In this document: in pieces, positions 1-8,636 of the stretch
How positions within the stretch are numbered: the first letter of the stretch is position 1
Layout of the letters: every line of letters starts with the position of its first letter
Source of the DNA: JAXLXE01 sp046328115
GTDB taxonomy: Bacteria > Chloroflexota > UBA6077 > JACCZL01
NCBI GenBank assembly: GCA_046328115.1
Contig: JAXLXE010000001.1
Span: 1,674,001-1,738,000, forward strand
Direction: 5' to 3'
Length of the DNA stretch: 64,000 bases
Notes under the pieces: model-generated
The model's database searches: none
What the model was told of the DNA's origin: nothing
Seen by the model: the letters and a program-made list of their open reading frames with translations, nothing else
Translations under genes and position numbers: made by a program

Positions 1-96
1 GGATTGCGGCTCCAGACGCTCAAACGTTCGCCCGTGCGTCCACGAAGGGCGTAGCTGTTTATCTGGTGCTGGCGGCACACCGTTGACCGGCACAGG

Positions 97-1392
97 ATGA
101 TGGCTACGCAGGGGAACTGGCGCCGCATCGCCCCTGGCGTCCTGCTGCCGTCGGCGCTCCAGGCGATCTCGTACGGCGCGATTCTGCCGATCATCGCCGT
201 CCACGCCCATGACCTGGGTGCATCGCTCGCTCTGGCCGGCCTCGTCGCGGCGTTGATCCTGGTCGGGCAGCTCATGGGCAACGTCCCGGGCGGCTGGGCC
301 GTGGACCGATTTGGCGAGCGCAACGCCATGCTCGCCGCTGCCGGGCTGTGCGTCGTCGCGCTTGCAGGGTGTGCGCTATCTACGCGGGCAGAGCCGCTGG
401 CGGCATGCGCCCTGCTGCTCGGCATTGGCAACGCGGTGTTCGGACTGGCCCGACAGGCGCTCGTCACCATCGTCATCGCGCCTGCCTTCCGGGCGCGGGC
501 ATTCTCCCTCATGATCGGCGCGTATCGGCTCGGCTTCCTCATCGGTCCGTTCGTCGGCGCCGCGGCGATCTCTGCCACGGGGTCGGTCCGTGCGGGGTTC
601 GGCGTGGCGGCGGCGGCGGTTCTCGGCACCATTGTGGCGGTGTTGCTGATCCCCGACCCAGAAAAGCTCGTCGCGGTCCCGCCGTCGAGCGCCGGGGCGC
701 CGCGCCCGAACGTGCTGACCACGGTCCGCGACTCCCGCCGCGTCCTGTGGCGCGTCGGATTCGCGGCTCTGGCAGTAACCGCCATGCGCTCCAGCCGCAA
801 CACGCTCCTGCCACTCTGGGCCACCAGCCTGGGCCTGGATGCCACGACCATCGCGCTGGTGGTCGGCGTCGGATCCGCGATCGACTTCTCGCTCTTCTAC
901 GTCGGCGGCATCCTCATGGACCGCTATGGTCGCTGGGGTGTCGGCGTCCTCACGCTGACATCCTACGGCCTTGGACACGTCGCGCTCGCGCTGAGCCACG
1001 GCGACTCGCATGCGGTGCAAGTCTTCCTGGCGGTGGTAGTCGCGTTCGCGGTCACCGACGGCCTCTGCAGCGGCATTGTCATGACCACCGGCGCCGACAT
1101 GGCCGATATGGTGAATCCGAATCGGCCGGCGGTGTTTCTGGCCGCCTGGCGACTGGTCACCGACCTGGGAAGCGCCGGAGCCCCGCTGGTGATCTCGCTT
1201 CTGACCGGCATGGCAAGCCTGGCCTGGGCAGCCACAGCCATCGGGATCGTCGGCTTCGCCGGCGCATTCGTCCTCGGGCGATACGGGTCAGTGGTCCTGC
1301 GCGAAGCCATCGCCCGTCGTGCGGCCCGCGACGCCGCTCTGGCGGCCACGACAGCCGTCCCATTTCAGCCGAACGCAACAGCGCAACGGTAG
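97..1392 (+). CDS. MFS transporter (drug/sugar efflux type)
   Basis: A 431-aa very hydrophobic protein with about 12 predicted membrane helices, the usual size for the major facilitator superfamily. A motif-A-like loop (GGWAVDRFGERN, about residues 67-78) lies between helices 2 and 3, and a second related loop (GGILMDRYGR) lies at the start of the C-terminal half, as expected from the internal duplication of the family. It should move a small solute across the cytoplasmic membrane by proton coupling. The substrate cannot be read from sequence. ATG start; no strong Shine-Dalgarno is seen. It stands alone, with the haloacid dehalogenase about 110 bp downstream behind its own candidate promoter. 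Bases 1-96 hold nothing recognisable. Confidence 0.85.
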   Translation: MMATQGNWRRIAPGVLLPSALQAISYGAILPIIAVHAHDLGASLALAGLVAALILVGQLMGNVPGGWAVDRFGERNAMLAAAGLCVVALAGCALSTRAEPLAACALLLGIGNAVFGLARQALVTIVIAPAFRARAFSLMIGAYRLGFLIGPFVGAAAISATGSVRAGFGVAAAAVLGTIVAVLLIPDPEKLVAVPPSSAGAPRPNVLTTVRDSRRVLWRVGFAALAVTAMRSSRNTLLPLWATSLGLDATTIALVVGVGSAIDFSLFYVGGILMDRYGRWGVGVLTLTSYGLGHVALALSHGDSHAVQVFLAVVVAFAVTDGLCSGIVMTTGADMADMVNPNRPAVFLAAWRLVTDLGSAGAPLVISLLTGMASLAWAATAIGIVGFAGAFVLGRYGSVVLREAIARRAARDAALAATTAVPFQPNATAQR

Positions 1393-1443
1393 CGCGCGTG
1401 CCACGCGCTTGATCCCATCCAGAGGCCCGTGGCCTCCACCGCC

Positions 1444-1473
1444 TTGACAGCCCTCCCTTCGCGCAACTACCGT
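1444..1473 (+). promoter_or_regulatory. Candidate sigma70-type promoter for the dehalogenase gene
   Basis: TTGACA (1444-1449), an 18-nt spacer and TACCGT (1468-1473), ending about 28 nt before the ATG at 1502. Seen in sequence; activity is inferred. Confidence 0.45.
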
Positions 1474-1501
1474 CCGCTCAAAGAACTGGGGAGGACCATC
1501 C

Positions 1502-2218
1502 ATGCCAACACCAGATGTGAAGGCGCTGGTTTGCGACGTCTTCGGGACGGTAGTCAACTGGCGCGACAGCGTCATCCGCGAGGGGACCGCCCTTGGCGCC
1601 AAGCACGGCCTGACGCTCGACTGGGGTGCGTTCGTAGACGAATGGCGGACCCAGGGCTACTCCGGCGCCATCCGCACGGTCCTCCGGGGCGAAGCGCCCT
1701 GGCGCCGCGTGGACGAGCTTCACCTGACCAAACTGGAGTCCATGCTAGCCGAGCGCAACATCACGTTGCCGCGCGAGGACGTGGTCCACTTCTCCCGCGT
1801 CTGGCACCGCCTCGACCCGTGGCCAGACTCCGTGCCCGGACTCAACAGGATCAAGAGCCGGTACATCATCTCGCCGCTGTCGAACGGCGACTTCAGCCTG
1901 CTGATCAACATGGCCAAGTTCGGCGGGCTCCCCTGGGACTGCATCCTCACGTCTGAGCTCGCCGAGAGCTACAAACCGGATCCCAGGGTCTACGCGCTCG
2001 CCCCGCGCTACCTGGATCTCAAGCCAGAGCAGATCCTCATGACGGCCGCCCACGTGAATGACCTCCGCTCAGCAAAAGCTGAGGGGCTGCGTACAGCCAT
2101 GATCCTGCGGCCGCACGAATGGGGCCCGGTCGTCGGTTCCAAAGAACCGCCCCCGGATCCAGACTTCGACTACGTGGCCGCGGGATTCGAGGACCTGGCC
2201 AGCCAGCTAGGCACCTAG
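1502..2218 (+). CDS. Haloacid dehalogenase, type II (HAD superfamily)
   Basis: A 238-aa protein matching (S)-2-haloacid dehalogenases in length and motif order. HAD motif I is CDVFGT with nucleophile Asp12. Motif II is SNGD (Ser127-Asn128). The motif III lysine is in YKPDP (Lys158), and the motif IV acidic residue is in AHVNDLRSAK (Asp187). Spacing resembles the L-2-haloacid dehalogenases, which hydrolyse 2-haloalkanoates to 2-hydroxy acids in the cytoplasm; related proteins can act on other small substrates. GAGG lies about 8 nt before the ATG. It is convergent with the methyltransferase gene, with an inverted repeat between them. Confidence 0.85.
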   Translation: MPTPDVKALVCDVFGTVVNWRDSVIREGTALGAKHGLTLDWGAFVDEWRTQGYSGAIRTVLRGEAPWRRVDELHLTKLESMLAERNITLPREDVVHFSRVWHRLDPWPDSVPGLNRIKSRYIISPLSNGDFSLLINMAKFGGLPWDCILTSELAESYKPDPRVYALAPRYLDLKPEQILMTAAHVNDLRSAKAEGLRTAMILRPHEWGPVVGSKEPPPDPDFDYVAAGFEDLASQLGT

Positions 2219-2227
2219 CGGCCTCGG

Positions 2228-2261
2228 CCGATCGTCACGGTCGTCGTGCCGTGACGATCGG
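2228..2261. terminator. Bidirectional hairpin between convergent genes
   Basis: A perfect 13-bp inverted repeat (CCGATCGTCACGG and its complement, 8-nt loop) sits just after the dehalogenase stop and overlaps the last codons of the minus-strand methyltransferase. No T-tract follows on either strand, so it may block transcription by structure only. Confidence 0.5.
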
Positions 2262-3050
2262 CTGGTAGTAGCCCGTCTCTTCTGGGAAGCGCCAGCGAAT
2301 CTCGCAGAAGCCGGCCGCCGCCAGCGCCGCGTTGAGCTCGTGCCTCAGCAATGCCCGGTACGTCGCGTGCGAGTGAAACGTGTCCCGCTCCCCAGACGGA
2401 CGTTCCAAGACCATGTACTGGTGCACCACGTACGTGCGCGCATCGTACCCCCAGTCCCACACCTGAAAGATGATCCGCCGCCCTCCGCCGGGTTCGTCGA
2501 ACACCCGTGGGGTGTCCGCCCGCGGGCGCGACTGCGCCAGATCGTCATAGTCTCGCTGGCTCAGCAGCAGCAGGCCGCGGGGCACCAGCCGCGCCCGCAT
2601 TCCCCGCACCGCCAGATCCAGATCAGCGTCGCTCAACAGGTGCGGCACGGCGTTGTCGCACGCCAGCACCACGTCAAACTCTCCCGGCAGTCGGTCCAGC
2701 GTCCGCATGTCGTGGACGGCCGCCGGGATCGTCACACCTAGCCGGGCGGCCTCCCCGAGCAACCGCGAAACCGCTTTCGGACTCAGATCCGTCCCGTGGA
2801 CGGAGTGCCCCAACGCCGCCAGTCCCAGCGCCTGGGTGCCGATGCCACACGCCACGTCCAGCACACGCCGCTGACCCGGACCCAGCTCAGTCGCGATCAG
2901 CGCATCGAGCACCGCACCCTGCCGTTGGACAGACGAGTCCCAATTGCCAAACAGCAGGTGGTACCGCTCCGCCAGCGAGTCGTAGAACGACTGAGCCTCT
3001 CTCACCAGCGAAGCCAGCCCCTCATCGCACCGTCCACCCAGAATTGGCAT
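2235..3050 (-). CDS. Class I SAM-dependent methyltransferase
   Basis: A 271-aa protein with a clear SAM-binding motif I (VLDVACGIGTQALG, residues 63-76) and the acidic residue ending strand 2 (GTD, Asp88), then VVLACDNAVPHL as motif II/III. The C-terminal part is beta-rich as in small-molecule methyltransferases. Substrate unknown. The reading frame is open much further upstream, but that extension is a low-complexity Ala/Gly shadow of the transporter gene on the other strand. I start at the ATG at 3050 because AAGGTG lies 6 nt before it. It is divergent from the first ABC transporter operon, with about 200 bp between the start codons. Confidence 0.8.
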   Translation of the reverse strand: MPILGGRCDEGLASLVREAQSFYDSLAERYHLLFGNWDSSVQRQGAVLDALIATELGPGQRRVLDVACGIGTQALGLAALGHSVHGTDLSPKAVSRLLGEAARLGVTIPAAVHDMRTLDRLPGEFDVVLACDNAVPHLLSDADLDLAVRGMRARLVPRGLLLLSQRDYDDLAQSRPRADTPRVFDEPGGGRRIIFQVWDWGYDARTYVVHQYMVLERPSGERDTFHSHATYRALLRHELNAALAAAGFCEIRWRFPEETGYYQPIVTARRP

Positions 3051-3060
3051 CCGCGGCACC

Positions 3061-3089
3061 TTGACGTTGCGCAAATTGTGCGGTAGCCT
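3061..3089 (+). promoter_or_regulatory. Candidate promoter for ABC transporter operon 1
   Basis: TTGACG (3061-3066), a 17-nt spacer and TAGCCT (3084-3089). This would give a leader of about 150 nt before the binding-protein ATG at 3247. The spacer contains the palindrome TTGCGCAA, a possible operator. Confidence 0.4.
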
Positions 3090-3246
3090 TCCGCCGAGTT
3101 CGACGATTTCATGCGTCGAAAAGCTGAAGCGGAGGGCGCCAGGAGGCAAAAGCGCGCCACTCCACTGTGGGTGTCCAAAGGGGGACACCAGGATGATCGC
3201 CCGATTTCGATCCACCAGCAGTTCTTCAGCGAAGAGGAGGGGACCT

Positions 3247-5325
3247 ATGGCAGCCGTTCGCCGTTCCACCCGACGGTCGTTCCTGGTAGGCATGGGCTTG
3301 AGCGTCTCTGGGGTGGCGCTCCTGGCCGCGTGCGGCCCGCAGAGCGCGGCGCCCAAACCGGCCGACTCAGGCGCGCCCGCCAAGCCCGCCGAGGCCAGCA
3401 AGCCCGCCGAGCCCGCAAAGCCGGCTGCACCGGCGCCAGCGGCTGCCAAGCCTGCCGACGCCGCGAAGCCAGCGGCCGCCCCACTCCCGAAGACGCACCT
3501 GCTGGACGCCGTGCCGGCCCAGCTCACCGAATCGCCCATCCACGCGGCCATGGTCAAGGAGGGCAAGCTGCCGCCGCTCAAGGAGCGCCTTCCGGACGAG
3601 CCGGTGGTCCTGAACCGGAAGGGCAAGTACGGCGGCACGCTCCGCACCGTCGGCAACTCCAAGGACCTGTTCATCTGGTCGCCCGTCAAGTACGCGGGCG
3701 CGATGCACGGGACGCCGCTCCGCCTCGCGCCGGATCTCTCCAGCTACGTCCCCAACGTGCTGAAGGGTGTGGATGTCTCCAAGGACTTCAAGACCATCAC
3801 CCTCAACATGCGGAAGGGGATGAAGTGGTCGGATGGCAAGCCCATCACGTCCGCGGATTGGCAGTTCTGGTACGAGGACTTCATCAACAACAAGGACATC
3901 AACCCGGTCCTACCGGGTCCATGGTTCTCCGTGGGCGGCAAGATGATGAACTTCGTGAAGGTGGACGACTTCACTGTCCGCTTCGAGTTCAACGCTCCCA
4001 ACCCATCCTTCGCCCTCGTGAACCTGGCCCACGTCTTCGGCTTCTCGCACGACAACGCCTTGCCGGCGCACTACTTGAAGCAGTTCCACCTCAAGTACAA
4101 CGACAAGGCGCCGGAGCAGGCCAAAGCTGAGGGGTTCGAGAGCTGGGCTCAGTGGTTCATCTCTAAGCAGCACCCGGATCAGAATCCGGACGTGCCGCGT
4201 CTCGGTGCGTACCTCGTGGACAAGGTGACGCCGCAGGCAGTCACCTATAAGCGCAATCCGTACTACTGGATGGTCGACGCGGACGGCAAACAGCTTCCCT
4301 ACCTGGACGCGATGACCATGGAGCGTGTAGACGACCTCTCCGCCATCGAGGCCAAGGGCGTCGCGGGCAACTACGACTTCGTCACCCTGGGGCTCCAGGT
4401 CAAGAACTTCAAGACCTACAAGGACGGCGAGGGCAAGGCCGGTTACAAGGTCTACACCTGGAAGAGCGGCAAGGGTGCGGAGCTGCTCTACAACTTCAAC
4501 TTCAACTTCCAGGACGAGGTCCTGCAGAAGATCTTCCGAGACGTCCGATTCCGCCGGGCCATGTCCGTTGCCATCAACCGCGAGGAGATCAACGAGGTCG
4601 TCTTCTTCGGCATGGCCACGCCGGCCCAGATGACGGCACACCCGTCATCCAAGGCCTACAAGGCCGAGTACGCCAAGGCATGGGCACAGCATGACCCGGC
4701 CCTGGCCAACAAGCTCCTGGACGAGATGGGTCTCAAGCTCGATCCCAATACCAAGCTTCGCGTGATGTCAGACGGTCGACCGCTGCAGCTCAGCTTTGAC
4801 ATCAACAACACCCTGATGATCCCGATCCACGAGATGTGCGCCGAGTACTGGCGCAAGGTGGGCGTCCAGGTGGATGCGAAGCCCGTCCTGCGCTCCGTCC
4901 TCAAGCCGAAAATCCAGGCCAACCAGATGATGATGTCGGCCTGGGCCGGCGACGAGGTGATCGATACGCTCCTGGCGCGCCGACCCAAGTGGTTCGCGCC
5001 GATCTACGGCGACGAGAGTAGCTGGGCGCCTAACTGGGGCAAGTGGTACTTCACCAAGGGCAAGGAGGGCGAAGAGCCCAGCGCCGAGGTCAAGGAGCTC
5101 TACGACTGGATGGACAAGTACGCCGAGACGGACGACATCCAGTACGTGGACAAGATTCTAAAGTCCCAGGCGGACAACGTCTGGACCATCGGCACCGTTG
5201 CCGACGCGCCCATCCCGCTCCTTTTCAGCAAGGACCTCAAGAACGTTCCTGAGGTGGACTACTGGGTGTGGGACGCGCTCGACGGACACGAGAGCTACCC
5301 AGAAGCCTGGTACTTCGACAAGTAG
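3247..5325 (+). CDS. ABC transporter substrate-binding lipoprotein (family 5, peptide/nickel type)
   Basis: A 692-aa protein of the DppA/OppA type (SBP_bac_5). The N-terminus has a twin-arginine-like segment (RRSFLVG, residues 9-15), a hydrophobic stretch and a lipobox (LLAAC, Cys29), so it is probably exported and lipid-anchored. A P/A/K-rich linker follows at about residues 34-80, then the periplasmic-binding fold. The larger open frame begins at 3061, but AGGAGGGG 5-6 nt before the ATG at 3247 and the signal peptide fix this start. It captures an oligopeptide or similar ligand for the permeases encoded next. At 692 aa it is longer than classic DppA (about 535 aa). A strong hairpin follows before the first permease. 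Confidence 0.9.
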   Translation: MAAVRRSTRRSFLVGMGLSVSGVALLAACGPQSAAPKPADSGAPAKPAEASKPAEPAKPAAPAPAAAKPADAAKPAAAPLPKTHLLDAVPAQLTESPIHAAMVKEGKLPPLKERLPDEPVVLNRKGKYGGTLRTVGNSKDLFIWSPVKYAGAMHGTPLRLAPDLSSYVPNVLKGVDVSKDFKTITLNMRKGMKWSDGKPITSADWQFWYEDFINNKDINPVLPGPWFSVGGKMMNFVKVDDFTVRFEFNAPNPSFALVNLAHVFGFSHDNALPAHYLKQFHLKYNDKAPEQAKAEGFESWAQWFISKQHPDQNPDVPRLGAYLVDKVTPQAVTYKRNPYYWMVDADGKQLPYLDAMTMERVDDLSAIEAKGVAGNYDFVTLGLQVKNFKTYKDGEGKAGYKVYTWKSGKGAELLYNFNFNFQDEVLQKIFRDVRFRRAMSVAINREEINEVVFFGMATPAQMTAHPSSKAYKAEYAKAWAQHDPALANKLLDEMGLKLDPNTKLRVMSDGRPLQLSFDINNTLMIPIHEMCAEYWRKVGVQVDAKPVLRSVLKPKIQANQMMMSAWAGDEVIDTLLARRPKWFAPIYGDESSWAPNWGKWYFTKGKEGEEPSAEVKELYDWMDKYAETDDIQYVDKILKSQADNVWTIGTVADAPIPLLFSKDLKNVPEVDYWVWDALDGHESYPEAWYFDK

Positions 5326-5344
5326 GTTTTCGACGCTGACGGTG

Positions 5345-5378
5345 GGCAGCGGGAGTAAGACGCACTCCTCCCGCTGCC
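5345..5378 (+). promoter_or_regulatory. Intercistronic hairpin after the binding-protein gene
   Basis: A perfect 11-bp stem (GGCAGCGGGAG / CTCCCGCTGCC) with a 12-nt loop lies in the 79-bp gap between binding-protein and permease genes. No T-tract follows. Such hairpins commonly stabilise upstream mRNA or attenuate readthrough, keeping the binding protein in excess. Confidence 0.55.
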
Positions 5379-5404
5379 TCTCCTGATGGGAGCCCAGCAC
5401 CCCT

Positions 5405-6388
5405 ATGATGACCTACATCGCGCGTCGATTCGCCTATATGCTCCTGCTGCTCGCCATGGGCTCCATGGTCTCCTTCCTGGTGATCACGCTGCCCCCGGGC
5501 GACTACATGTCCTACTACCTTGACCGCGTGACCATGAACGGCGCCGCCGTCAGCGAGGAGCAGTTAGAGGCGCTCCGCCAGCTCTACGGCCTGGACCAGC
5601 CCGTCATCGTCCAGTACGCCAAGTGGATGTTCCGCGTGCTGCAAGGCGACCTTGGCCGGTCGTTCGGCTGGAACCGTCCGGTCTCCGAGCTCATCGGCGA
5701 GCGCCTCGGGATGACCATCCTGGTCGCGTTCGGCTCCCTCCTGGTCACGTACGCACTCGCCATCCCCATCGGCATCTACTCCGCCGTCAAGCAGTATTCA
5801 GCGGCGGACTATGCCGCCACCTTCCTCGGCTTTATCGGGTTGTCAGTCCCGCCCTTCCTGTTGGCGCTCGTCGTCATGATGTTCTTCCACAACAACTTTG
5901 GATTCTCGGTGGGCGGCCTGTTCTCGCCCGAGTACGACCAGGCGCCCTGGAGCGGTGCCAAGTTCCTGGACCTGCTGGCCCACCTGCCCGTCCCGCTCCT
6001 GGTGATCGGCCTGGGCGGAACCGCCTGGCTCGTGCGCACCATGCGGGCCCAGCTTCTGGACGAGCTGCGCAAACCCTACGTCCAGACGGCACGCGCGAAG
6101 GGCGTGGAGGAGTGGGAGCTCTTGCGTCGCTACCCGGTCCGCGTGGCGTTGCTGCCCGTAGCCGCGACCATTGGCTGGGCCCTGCCCGCGATCTTCTCCG
6201 GCTCGGTCATCGTGGGCATCGTGCTCAACCTGCCCACCATTGGCCCGCTCCTCTACAGCGCGCTCACCACGGAGGATCTCTTCCTCGCCGCCAGCACCGT
6301 CATGATCTCCATGGCTTTGACGCTGATAGGCACCTTCATCTCAGACATCCTGCTGGTCATCCTGGACCCGCGCATCCACTACGACTGA
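5405..6388 (+). CDS. ABC transporter permease (DppB type)
   Basis: A 327-aa inner-membrane protein with a first helix at about residues 10-30, an extracytoplasmic segment containing GLDQPVIVQY typical of DppB/OppB, and five further helices. The cytoplasmic EAA-type coupling loop is visible as ARAKGVEEWELLRRYPVRVALLP (in two parts), which docks to the ATPases. It pairs with the next permease to form the channel of a peptide/opine/nickel importer. Two adjacent ATG codons (5405, 5408) could start it. It follows the binding-protein gene after a hairpin and is 34 bp from the next gene. Confidence 0.9.
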   Translation: MMTYIARRFAYMLLLLAMGSMVSFLVITLPPGDYMSYYLDRVTMNGAAVSEEQLEALRQLYGLDQPVIVQYAKWMFRVLQGDLGRSFGWNRPVSELIGERLGMTILVAFGSLLVTYALAIPIGIYSAVKQYSAADYAATFLGFIGLSVPPFLLALVVMMFFHNNFGFSVGGLFSPEYDQAPWSGAKFLDLLAHLPVPLLVIGLGGTAWLVRTMRAQLLDELRKPYVQTARAKGVEEWELLRRYPVRVALLPVAATIGWALPAIFSGSVIVGIVLNLPTIGPLLYSALTTEDLFLAASTVMISMALTLIGTFISDILLVILDPRIHYD

Positions 6389-6422
6389 TGGCACACGGGG
6401 GCACCATGGAGCACACACATCG

Positions 6423-7571
6423 ATGAGCGTGGAGGCCACAGCCGTCCCGGTTGCGCCCGACATCATCGGGCGCCGCGTACTCAATGAGGAAGAGAAGCTC
6501 TTCATCGCGTCCCAGTGGCGGCTCATGTGGCTGCACTTCACGCGACACCGCCTGGCCATGGTCGGCCTGGGCGTCCTCATCGCGCTCTACTCCATCACCT
6601 TCCTCCACCCTTTCGTCGCCCCGTACGGCAAGCTCACACGGTCGCAGTTCATCTTCCGCCCGCCGCAGTCCATCCACTTCTACGATGAGCAGGGCTTCTC
6701 GCTCAGACCGTTCGTCTACGGCACGGCGATCAAGCGTGACCTGGCAACGATGTCCCGAAGCTTCGAGGATGACCCCAGCAAGCGCTTCTACCTCCAGTTC
6801 TTCGTCCGCGGCGAGCCCTATGAGCTGTTTGGCCTGTTCGAGTCAGACATCCACGTGTTCGGTGTGGAGCAGGGCGGCACGCTCTTTCTCATGGGCACGG
6901 ATGACCTGGGCCGAGACCTCTTCTCACGCATCCTGTTCGGAGGCGCCATCTCACTGTCCGTCGGCCTGGTCGGCGTGATCCTCAGCTTCGTGTTGGGCGT
7001 GATCCTGGGCGGCATCTCCGGTTTCTACGGTGGCACCGTGGACAACCTGATTCAGCGCGTCGTCGAGTTCCTCATCTCCATCCCCACGATCCCCCTCTGG
7101 ATGGGTTTGAGTGCGGCCGTCCCCACAGGTTGGGATCCTGTGAAGACCTACTTCGCCATCACCCTGATCCTGGCCCTTACAAGCTGGCCCGGCCTGGCGC
7201 GCATCGTACGAAGTAAGCTCCTGGAAGTCCGGACGGAGGACTTCGTCATGGCCGCCCGCCTGGCCGGCCACCGCGACCGCGTCATCATCACCCAGCACCT
7301 GCTCCCCGCGTCGCTCAGCTACCTCATCGTCCACATGACCCTCGCCGTGCCTGGAATGATCCTGGCGGAGACCTCCCTCAGCTTCCTTGGCCTGGGCCTC
7401 CGCGCCCCCACCGTGAGCTGGGGCACTCTCCTGCAGGCCGCCCAGAACATCGGCGCCGTCAACTCCTACCCCTGGCTGATGTGGCCAGCCGCCTTCGTAG
7501 TCGTGGCCATCATGGCCTTCAACTTCATGGGCGACGGCCTGCGCGACGCGGCTGACCCGTACAAGGTCTGA
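6423..7571 (+). CDS. ABC transporter permease (DppC type)
   Basis: A 382-aa permease. After an N-terminal cytoplasmic segment and one helix (about residues 40-60) there is a roughly 90-residue extracytoplasmic insert before the conserved DppC motif TDDLGRDLFSRIL. Five more helices follow, with the EAA loop (ARLAGHRDRVIITQHLLP). The usual family length is near 300 aa, so this insert makes it a long version. The start is the ATG at 6423. The stop is 2 bp before the GTG of the ATPase gene, indicating one transcript and translational coupling. Confidence 0.9.
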   Translation: MSVEATAVPVAPDIIGRRVLNEEEKLFIASQWRLMWLHFTRHRLAMVGLGVLIALYSITFLHPFVAPYGKLTRSQFIFRPPQSIHFYDEQGFSLRPFVYGTAIKRDLATMSRSFEDDPSKRFYLQFFVRGEPYELFGLFESDIHVFGVEQGGTLFLMGTDDLGRDLFSRILFGGAISLSVGLVGVILSFVLGVILGGISGFYGGTVDNLIQRVVEFLISIPTIPLWMGLSAAVPTGWDPVKTYFAITLILALTSWPGLARIVRSKLLEVRTEDFVMAARLAGHRDRVIITQHLLPASLSYLIVHMTLAVPGMILAETSLSFLGLGLRAPTVSWGTLLQAAQNIGAVNSYPWLMWPAAFVVVAIMAFNFMGDGLRDAADPYKV

Positions 7572-7573
7572 CC

Positions 7574-8605
7574 GTGAGCCCTGCCGAAACACTCCTGGAG
7601 GTCAACGACCTCAAGACCTACTTCTACCTGCGCGAGGGTACGGTGCGCGCCCTGGACGGCGTCAGCTTCCAGATTCGCCGGGGTGAATCGCTCGGCGTTG
7701 TCGGGGAAAGCGGTTGCGGCAAAAGCGTTACCGCCCAGGCCATCCTCCGCATCGTCCCCCAGCCCGGCAAGATCCTCGGTGGCGAGATCAAACTCCACCG
7801 CCGCCAGGCCCCCGAGCCCCCCGGACGGAACGGACGTGGTGACGCAGATTCCGTCACCCTGACTGACCTGGATCCATTCGGCCCCGAGATCCGCGCCATC
7901 CGCGGCGCCGAGATCGCCATGGTCTTCCAGGAGCCCATGACATCCCTCAGCCCGGTCCACACCGTGGGCGCCCAGATCATGGAGGCCATCGTCCTCCACC
8001 AGCGGGTGGACCGCCAGCAGGCCCGCGAAAGGGCCATCGACATGCTGGCCAAAGTCGGTATGCCGCGCCCCAAGCAGTCGATCGACACGTACCCCCACCA
8101 GCTCAGCGGCGGCCAACGCCAGCGCGCCATGATTGCCATGGCGCTCTCTTGCAACCCCAGCCTGCTCATCGCCGACGAGCCCACGACTGCCCTCGACGTC
8201 ACCACCCAGGCCCAAATCCTGGATCTCATGCGCAACCTCCAGTCTGAGCTGGGCATGGCCATCATGTTCATCACCCACGACCTGGGCGTCATCGCCGAGA
8301 TGACCACCCGTGTCGTTGTCATGTACATGGGCAAGGTTGTCGAGACGGCGGACGTCGATACGCTCTTCCACGATCCGCGCCACCCCTACACCAGGGCGCT
8401 GCTCAACTCAGTGCCCCGCCTCGGGATGACCACCGGCCTGCTCCAGCCCATCGAAGGCTCCGTGCCGGACCCCTACAACATCCCGCGCGGCTGCCCCTTC
8501 AACCCTCGCTGCCCCGACTTCATCCCCGACCGCTGCGACGTGCTGGAGCCAGACTTGATCACCCTCGGACCCGATCACGCCGTGCGATGCCACCTCTATG
8601 AGTAA
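7574..8605 (+). CDS. ABC transporter ATP-binding protein (DppD type)
   Basis: A 343-aa ATPase with Walker A GESGCGKS (44-51), Q-loop VFQEP, signature LSGGQ (177-181), Walker B LLIADE (197-202) and a C-terminal oligopeptide-transporter extension with the Cys-rich CPFNPRCPDFIPDRC segment. A roughly 25-residue polar insert (about 76-100) after the first beta sheet is unusual. GTG start 2 bp after the permease stop. It powers import together with the next ATPase. Its stop codon lies inside a 13-bp tandem repeat that also carries the start of the next gene. Confidence 0.92.
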   Translation: MSPAETLLEVNDLKTYFYLREGTVRALDGVSFQIRRGESLGVVGESGCGKSVTAQAILRIVPQPGKILGGEIKLHRRQAPEPPGRNGRGDADSVTLTDLDPFGPEIRAIRGAEIAMVFQEPMTSLSPVHTVGAQIMEAIVLHQRVDRQQARERAIDMLAKVGMPRPKQSIDTYPHQLSGGQRQRAMIAMALSCNPSLLIADEPTTALDVTTQAQILDLMRNLQSELGMAIMFITHDLGVIAEMTTRVVVMYMGKVVETADVDTLFHDPRHPYTRALLNSVPRLGMTTGLLQPIEGSVPDPYNIPRGCPFNPRCPDFIPDRCDVLEPDLITLGPDHAVRCHLYE

Positions 8606-8636
8606 CCCCAATGAGTAAGCCCAATGAGTAACCCGA
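8598..8636 (+). repeat. Triplicated 13-bp unit carrying stop and start codons
   Basis: Three tandem copies of ATGAGTAACCCCA (one or two mismatches) at 8598, 8611 and 8624. The first contains the TAA that ends the DppD-type gene and the third supplies the ATG of the DppF-type gene. As 13 is not a multiple of 3, the three ATGs are in different frames, and the first two open 6-codon mini-ORFs. No Shine-Dalgarno is visible. Confidence 0.8.

Noticed and set aside
348..1412. A 354-codon plus-strand frame inside the MFS gene.
   Set aside because: Arg/His/Pro-rich shadow of the transporter; the overlapping frame has coherent membrane helices.
3051..3689. N-terminal extension of the methyltransferase to 3689.
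   Set aside because: Antisense to the binding-protein signal and linker region, giving low-complexity Ala/Gly sequence. A ribosome site supports ATG 3050.
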